Assembly (NCBI GenBank): GCA_002449535.1
Contig: DJWZ01000031.1
Location: 1-19,012 of the forward strand
Direction: 5' to 3'
Source of the DNA: Prevotellaceae bacterium UBA7017
Lineage (GTDB): Bacteria; Bacteroidota; Bacteroidia; Bacteroidales; Bacteroidaceae
DNA: 19,012 bases
The notes beneath the pieces are model-generated. The model did no database searches. It worked only from the letters and a program-made list of their open reading frames with translations, and had not been told where the DNA came from. Numbering within the stretch: position 1 is the first letter of the stretch; every line of letters starts with the position of its first letter. Below, in pieces: positions 15,172-19,012 of this stretch. A program made the position numbers and the translations under genes.

Positions 15172-16947
15172 TTATTTCTTAATTATCTTCTTCCCATTCA
15201 TGATATACATTCCAGGTTTCTGGGAAGACAGGTTATTGAGGCGTTGCCCCTGCAGGTTGTAAACTGCACCATCATCTTTGGCTGCTGCAAGAGCAGGGGT
15301 GATTCCTGTGACATAGCTGTTGTTTGCAAGACTTAGCTTGCCGATGACGCAATCACTCCATCCTGACGCAGCACTATAGAAAGATATGACATAATCATCC
15401 AATTCGGTAATATCAAATTCAAAAGTCTGCTGTGCAGGAGTATCAAAACTATTGGCAGTAGCATTACCTATATTGACGTTAGGCATATAAGTCTGACTGG
15501 CAACACTTGTGTTATTGCTCCGCTTCTCGATGTTTATCTCCACCTGTCCGAAGTTCGCCATGTTCCAGTTACAAACCATATATTTCATGGTATAGTGTCC
15601 TGGTGCCAGCCTTAGTGTGTGACCACCCTCCGGAAGTCCATACTTAGCCCATCCCTGATGTGCATTACCATTGATATTACGGAAATAGAGCCCATAGCTG
15701 AAGCCCCTCTTTGCACCTGTCAGCTGTAACATTCTGCTGCCTGATGTATAGCCGTTGCTGTAGCCTGAACGTTTCTCGCTGCTGTCAAAGAGGGTCCAAC
15801 CAGCAGGTATGGCATTCGCCTCGTCAAAATTAAGCGACAGGCTTAGTGACAAAGAAGGTGTAGTCAGTGTCATTACAGCAGAGGCACTGTTTGTCTCACC
15901 ATCATTATCTGTAGCGACAGCCTTCAGTTTGTGAATACCCGTCGTAGCACCTTTTAGTGTAGCTTGATAAGGTTTTTCAGTACATGTGGCAATCAGTGTG
16001 GTGCCATCATAGAATTCCACTTTCTCAATAGTGCCGTTAGGGTCATCAGCATCTGCCGTGATGGTTATATCAGGAAATGTCGCTGTACCCTTTGGTGCGA
16101 AACTGATATACTTCACATCAGTAGTTGGTGAAGTGAGTTTTACGGTTGGAGTAGTCCTGTTCAACGAGAAGCGTTTGCAGAAGTTCCATATCTCCTTACC
16201 TGTATATACCTGTGGTTCCTTACTAATCCAATGTCCCTTGTTAGGCAGTTCCAGCAGACGTACCTCAGAGTTGTCGTTACCAGGTCCCCAGACGTGCATC
16301 TTGCAACCATTGAAGCCGTTATAGTTATTCGTCACCTTCGCCGTCGTAGGACATCCATTATGGTTAATCCATACATTCAGAGCCGGCTGTGCACCGCTGA
16401 AGACACATGTCTCGTCGGCAGTACCATGGATATGCAGTATAGGAATAGCACGCACCTTTGCATCTGCCGTAGCACCTCCCATCGGGTAACCGCTACATGG
16501 AGCGAAGGCAGCTATGAGGTCAGGAATCTTGTTCATTGCGTGATATGTCAGCATACCACCCATAGAAAAGCCACCCAAATATACGCGGTTGCGGTCTATC
16601 TTATGCTGCGTAGCCATCTTGTCAATGATAGCCTTTATGAAGTTAATGTCGCTATTGCCAGAGATGTCCCATGCCTTGTTGATGCCGTTAGGGAATACCA
16701 CAACGAACTTTGCCGTATCGCACACAGCCTCCATGCTCACATTATCATTTTTGAACTCAGTGTTCTGCATCCAGTTAGCATCCTGCCCATACCCATGACA
16801 GAAGATAAGCAACGGACGTCCCTCACCAAGGTTCTTTGGTGCATACACATTGTAAGAGCGGCTTACACCATCTACGGTGATGTTATCGCCCTTTACAGAA
16901 ATGATTCCTGCAATCAGCAGAACGAATAAAAGAATTGATTGTTTCAT
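15172..16947 (-). CDS. Secreted PHB-depolymerase/feruloyl-esterase-like hydrolase with Ig-like and jelly-roll-like modules
   Basis: 591-residue exported alpha/beta hydrolase. Residues 1-20 form a signal peptide. The esterase domain (about 22-262) has oxyanion motif HGYG (51-54), nucleophile Ser128 in GFSMGG, probable acid Asp178 in HIHGTADE and His239 in NKGHW. This arrangement is that of the LpqC/PHB depolymerase family, whose secreted gut members often remove feruloyl or acetyl groups from xylan. An Ig-like domain follows (267-362, ending in HKLKAVATDNDGETNSAS), then a short Leu-Ser alternation, a beta-rich module (373-545) that may bind carbohydrate, and a C-terminal tail (VYNLQGQR near 562, YIMNGKKIIKK at the end). 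The tail is common on Prevotella surface proteins and may be a type 9 sorting signal. No polysaccharide-utilisation genes adjoin it, so substrate is inferred only from family. Confidence 0.88.
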   Translation of the reverse strand: MKQSILLFVLLIAGIISVKGDNITVDGVSRSYNVYAPKNLGEGRPLLIFCHGYGQDANWMQNTEFKNDNVSMEAVCDTAKFVVVFPNGINKAWDISGNSDINFIKAIIDKMATQHKIDRNRVYLGGFSMGGMLTYHAMNKIPDLIAAFAPCSGYPMGGATADAKVRAIPILHIHGTADETCVFSGAQPALNVWINHNGCPTTAKVTNNYNGFNGCKMHVWGPGNDNSEVRLLELPNKGHWISKEPQVYTGKEIWNFCKRFSLNRTTPTVKLTSPTTDVKYISFAPKGTATFPDITITADADDPNGTIEKVEFYDGTTLIATCTEKPYQATLKGATTGIHKLKAVATDNDGETNSASAVMTLTTPSLSLSLSLNFDEANAIPAGWTLFDSSEKRSGYSNGYTSGSRMLQLTGAKRGFSYGLYFRNINGNAHQGWAKYGLPEGGHTLRLAPGHYTMKYMVCNWNMANFGQVEINIEKRSNNTSVASQTYMPNVNIGNATANSFDTPAQQTFEFDITELDDYVISFYSAASGWSDCVIGKLSLANNSYVTGITPALAAAKDDGAVYNLQGQRLNNLSSQKPGMYIMNGKKIIKK

Positions 16948-16997
16948 AGACTAAAGTATTTATTTCATTTTGTTTAAGCAGATATTCAATCTGGATG

Positions 16998-17027
16998 CAA
17001 AGGTATAAAAAAACGACTGAAACACAA
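16998..17027 (-). promoter_or_regulatory. Promoter for the esterase gene
   Basis: On the minus strand TTTG (17027-17024), 18 bases, then TACCTTTG (17005-16998), followed by CA. The -7 box is ideal; the spacing is about one base short of the usual 19-21. Predicted transcription start is near 16990, giving a leader of roughly 40-45 bases before the ATG at 16947. Confidence 0.75.
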
Positions 17028-17033
17028 AGAAAA

Positions 17034-17066
17034 GGCTGAAAAATAACGTTTTTTTATTTTTCAGCC
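17034..17066 (-). terminator. Intrinsic terminator of the DUF1846 gene cluster
   Basis: Perfect 13-base inverted repeat (GGCTGAAAAATAA with TTATTTTTCAGCC) around a 7-base loop. On the minus strand it is followed by TTTTCTTTGTGTTTC, fitting a rho-independent terminator for genes read from the right. It ends only 7 bases before the -33 element of the esterase promoter, so it separates the two transcription units. Confidence 0.75.
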
Positions 17067-17141
17067 CACAAAATCATTGCCTGTACCGTACCAGCGTACC
17101 ATCCAGTGTTTTATGTGACATAATTTATGGCTTTGCAACTT

Positions 17142-17501
17142 TTAGCGGACAGTAATAATATTGTTTTTGATGGTTGTTTTCGAATTGCGAAGGTATGCAA
17201 ACGAGGCATAGCGGCGTCGCCGTCGCTCATAGTCTTTATCGTTCTCATGGGCATAAGCCTCCCGTTCAAAGGAGATATTGAAATAAGCCTGTGTGGCGTT
17301 GCGATACTGCAGCAGTCGCACCAGCCATTCCAAGACATACCATACAAAGAACCCTACGAACAGTAGTTCACGTTGCTGCAGGGTATGAATGTGCTCGTGG
17401 CGATGCTCTGAAGGAGAAAGGCGATGCTTGGCAAATACCACTCCGCAGAGGTTGACAGCGTAGAAATGCCTGCCGAAGGGAATTATGGAATTGAGTATCA
17501 C
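17142..17501 (-). CDS. Small uncharacterised HExxH membrane protein
   Basis: 119 residues if the GTG at 17501 is the start. I recognise the pattern as a small conserved Bacteroidota protein of unknown function. It has a short hydrophobic N-terminus (ILNSIIPFG), the zinc-binding-like motif HEHIH (residues 35-39), then QQRELLFVGFFVWYVLEWLV, a probable membrane helix (about 45-64), and NISFEREAYAHEND (75-88), whose Glu residues could provide a third metal ligand. The order HExxH, helix, ExxA resembles M48/M56-type metallopeptidases in miniature, but no proteolysis is demonstrated. The frame extends upstream to TTG codons at 17504 and 17540; GTG is preferred because homologues begin near the N-S-x-I-P motif and GTGA overlaps the stop of the upstream fragment. 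A hairpin terminator follows. Confidence 0.7.
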   Translation of the reverse strand: MILNSIIPFGRHFYAVNLCGVVFAKHRLSPSEHRHEHIHTLQQRELLFVGFFVWYVLEWLVRLLQYRNATQAYFNISFEREAYAHENDKDYERRRRRYASFAYLRNSKTTIKNNIITVR

Positions 17502-17614
17502 CAATTGCCAGTGTATATTCGGGCAAGAAGCCCTACCCAAGCCAAGTGGTCGATTGTCATAGCAATGATGGCAATGACCTTCAAGGTATTACTGCTCAGT
17601 CCTTTTGCTATCAT
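17498..17614 (-). pseudogene. 5' remnant of a TraX family gene (38 codons)
   Basis: A short frame from ATG 17614 to TGA 17498. Its first 26 residues, containing GLSSNTLKVIAIIAMTIDH and then LAW, match the N-terminus of TraX family membrane proteins as I know them: start motif, first helix and the TIDH signature. After Trp26 only 12 residues follow (VGLLARIYTGNW), while full TraX proteins have roughly 200-250 residues and several more helices. It is therefore a truncated or internally deleted gene rather than a complete one. It lies 15 bases after the DUF1846 stop and its TGA overlaps the GTG of the downstream HExxH gene, so it would still be translated and could support coupling. Whether the peptide has a role is unknown. 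Confidence 0.7.
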
Positions 17615-17629
17615 AATCTCTGGCGTGTA

Positions 17630-19012
17630 CTACTTCTTTCTTACGGGTTCACAAGTAAGGTTGATACCGAGTTTCTTGAATATCTTTCTATCTACTTCGG
17701 AAAGCATTACGGTGGCATGTACCTGACAGCCTTCTAACTGAGGGAGGGTGGCAAGCGCTCTTTCGCATCTTTCGTCGCTCTCACTGAGAACACTCAGGGC
17801 AACAAGCACCTCATCGGTATGCAGACGAGGATTGCGGCCTTTCAGGAATTCTACCTTTGTCTTCTGGATAGGTTCTATCATCTCCTGCGGAATGAGTTTC
17901 ACATCATGGTCTATTCCGGCAAGATATTTTGTTGTATTCAGAAGCAGGGCTGCAGAAGCTCCGAGAAGCGGTGTAGAACCTCCAGTGATAATAGTGCCGT
18001 CAGAAAGTTCTATTGCCGTACTGGTGTGACCTGTTTCTTCTTTCCTGCGGAGGGCAGCACCAACCACCTTACGATAGTTCTTGTCTATCTTCGCCTGGTT
18101 GAACAGCATCCGGATTTTCTTAATCTCGCCTTCGTTATTGGCACCATTGGCAAACTTGTTTGTTGCGTCATAGTAGCGGCGGATTATCTCTTGCTTGGAA
18201 GCCTCAACACAAACGGCATCATCGCTGATACAGAACCCTACCATGTTAACGCCCATATCAGTAGGCGACTTGTAAGGACTCTCGCCATAGATGCCTTCGA
18301 AGAGCGCATTCAGGACAGGGAATATCTCGATGTCGCGATTATAGTTGATAGCTGTCTTTCCGTAAGCCTCCAGATGGAAGGGGTCAATCATATTGACATC
18401 GTTAAGGTCTGCCGTTGCAGCCTCGTAAGCAATATTCACAGGATGCTTCAAGGGCAGAGACCATACTGGGAACGTCTCGAACTTTGCATATCCTGCCTCT
18501 ATGCCACGCTTGTGTTCATTATACAACTGTGACAGACATACTGCCATCTTGCCGGAACCAGGACCGGGAGCGGTTACTATAACCATAGGACGCTCTGTCT
18601 CTACATAGTCGTTCTTACCGAACCCCTCGTCAGAAGCGATAAGGGAAACCATGTGCGGATAGCCGTCAATGAGATAGTGGACATAAGACTTTATCCCCAG
18701 ACGTTCCAGTCGCACGCGAAAGTCGTCAGCCGCATGCTGACCGTTATAATGGGTGATTACCACGCTTCCCACCATGAAGCCACGCTCCATGAAGGCATCG
18801 CGAAGGCGCAGGACATCTTCATCATACGTAATACCCAAGTCTGCACGGACTTTATTCATCACGATATCTTCAGCAGAGATAACAATGACGATTTCTATCT
18901 GGTCACTAATCTTACTGAACATTCGCAACTTACTGTCAGGCTGAAAGCCTGGGAGCACACGACTGGCATGATGGTCATCAAACAGCTTGCCGCCAAGTTC
19001 AAGGTATAGCTT
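17630..19012 (-). CDS. DUF1846 (UPF0371) family protein, 5' end outside window
   Basis: Conserved protein of unknown function, normally about 490-500 residues. The frame is open to the right edge: before the GTG at 18958 a further 18 codons read KLYLELGGKLFDDHHASR, which joins LPGFQPDSKLRM as in the family, so roughly 20-25 N-terminal residues are missing. Visible features are IVIVISAEDIV, a P-loop-like VTAPGPGSGKMAVCLSQ followed by LYNEHKRGIEAGYAKFETF, MIDPFHLEAYG, NYNRDIEIFP, SPTDMGVNMVGF and the later segment IELSDGTIITGGSTPLLGASAA. The GPGSGK loop suggests nucleotide or phosphate binding, but no reaction is assigned. The gene ends with TAG at 17630, 15 bases before the traX fragment. Family call is firm; function is unknown. 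Confidence 0.93.
   Translation of the reverse strand, partial: KLYLELGGKLFDDHHASRVLPGFQPDSKLRMFSKISDQIEIVIVISAEDIVMNKVRADLGITYDEDVLRLRDAFMERGFMVGSVVITHYNGQHAADDFRVRLERLGIKSYVHYLIDGYPHMVSLIASDEGFGKNDYVETERPMVIVTAPGPGSGKMAVCLSQLYNEHKRGIEAGYAKFETFPVWSLPLKHPVNIAYEAATADLNDVNMIDPFHLEAYGKTAINYNRDIEIFPVLNALFEGIYGESPYKSPTDMGVNMVGFCISDDAVCVEASKQEIIRRYYDATNKFANGANNEGEIKKIRMLFNQAKIDKNYRKVVGAALRRKEETGHTSTAIELSDGTIITGGSTPLLGASAALLLNTTKYLAGIDHDVKLIPQEMIEPIQKTKVEFLKGRNPRLHTDEVLVALSVLSESDERCERALATLPQLEGCQVHATVMLSEVDRKIFKKLGINLTCEPVRKK

Noticed and set aside
17111..17347. 78-codon minus-strand frame overlapping the HExxH gene
   Set aside because: It is in a different frame from the HEHIH/FEREA protein, has no recognisable motif, and ends in the non-coding stretch before the terminator.

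Overview
The window looks like chromosomal DNA of a member of the Bacteroidales, most likely a Prevotella-type organism. Four things point there. Promoters fit the Bacteroidota form (TAnnTTTG near -7, sometimes TTTG near -33) and Shine-Dalgarno sequences are not evident. Protein families are lineage-typical: a thioester-less alpha-2-macroglobulin with an Ala-Gln signal cleavage site, an Mrp ATPase without CxxC, DUF1846, and a small HExxH protein. The secreted esterase ends in the YNLxGQR...NGKK tail common in Prevotella. Intergenic gaps carry AT-rich heptamer repeats. The genus is an inference.

Layout. (1) 1-10955, minus strand: one dense gene string read right to left: xseA, xseB, mrp, an alpha-2-macroglobulin gene, meaB, ispH, cmk, topB (runs off the left edge). 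Neighbours overlap by 4-26 bases or lie 7-16 bases apart, so this is probably one operon mixing DNA repair/topology, Fe-S and isoprenoid metabolism, nucleotide synthesis, B12-enzyme maintenance and an envelope protein. (2) 10956-11126: divergent promoter region. (3) 11127-14960, plus strand: a MATE exporter, a cytidylate-kinase-like protein, purT and trmO; the first three are tightly packed. (4) 14936-17027, minus strand: a promoter, a secreted esterase, then tRNA-Ser(GGA) with its own near-ideal promoter, ending at a hairpin embedded in the 3' end of the convergent trmO. (5) 17034-19012, minus strand: DUF1846 gene (runs off the right edge), a 38-codon fragment matching the start of TraX, a small HExxH protein coupled to it by a GTGA overlap, and a strong hairpin terminator just before the esterase promoter.

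Most of the window is ordinary core-genome content. The parts worth a second look are the truncated traX reading frame coupled to an uncharacterised HExxH protein, the related heptamer repeat arrays after xseA and purT, the CxxC-less Mrp, and the placement of an alpha-2-macroglobulin inside a housekeeping operon with a TTG start overlapping the preceding stop. I found no CRISPR array, transposase, phage gene or obvious defence system. No gene-free stretch is longer than about 300 bases.
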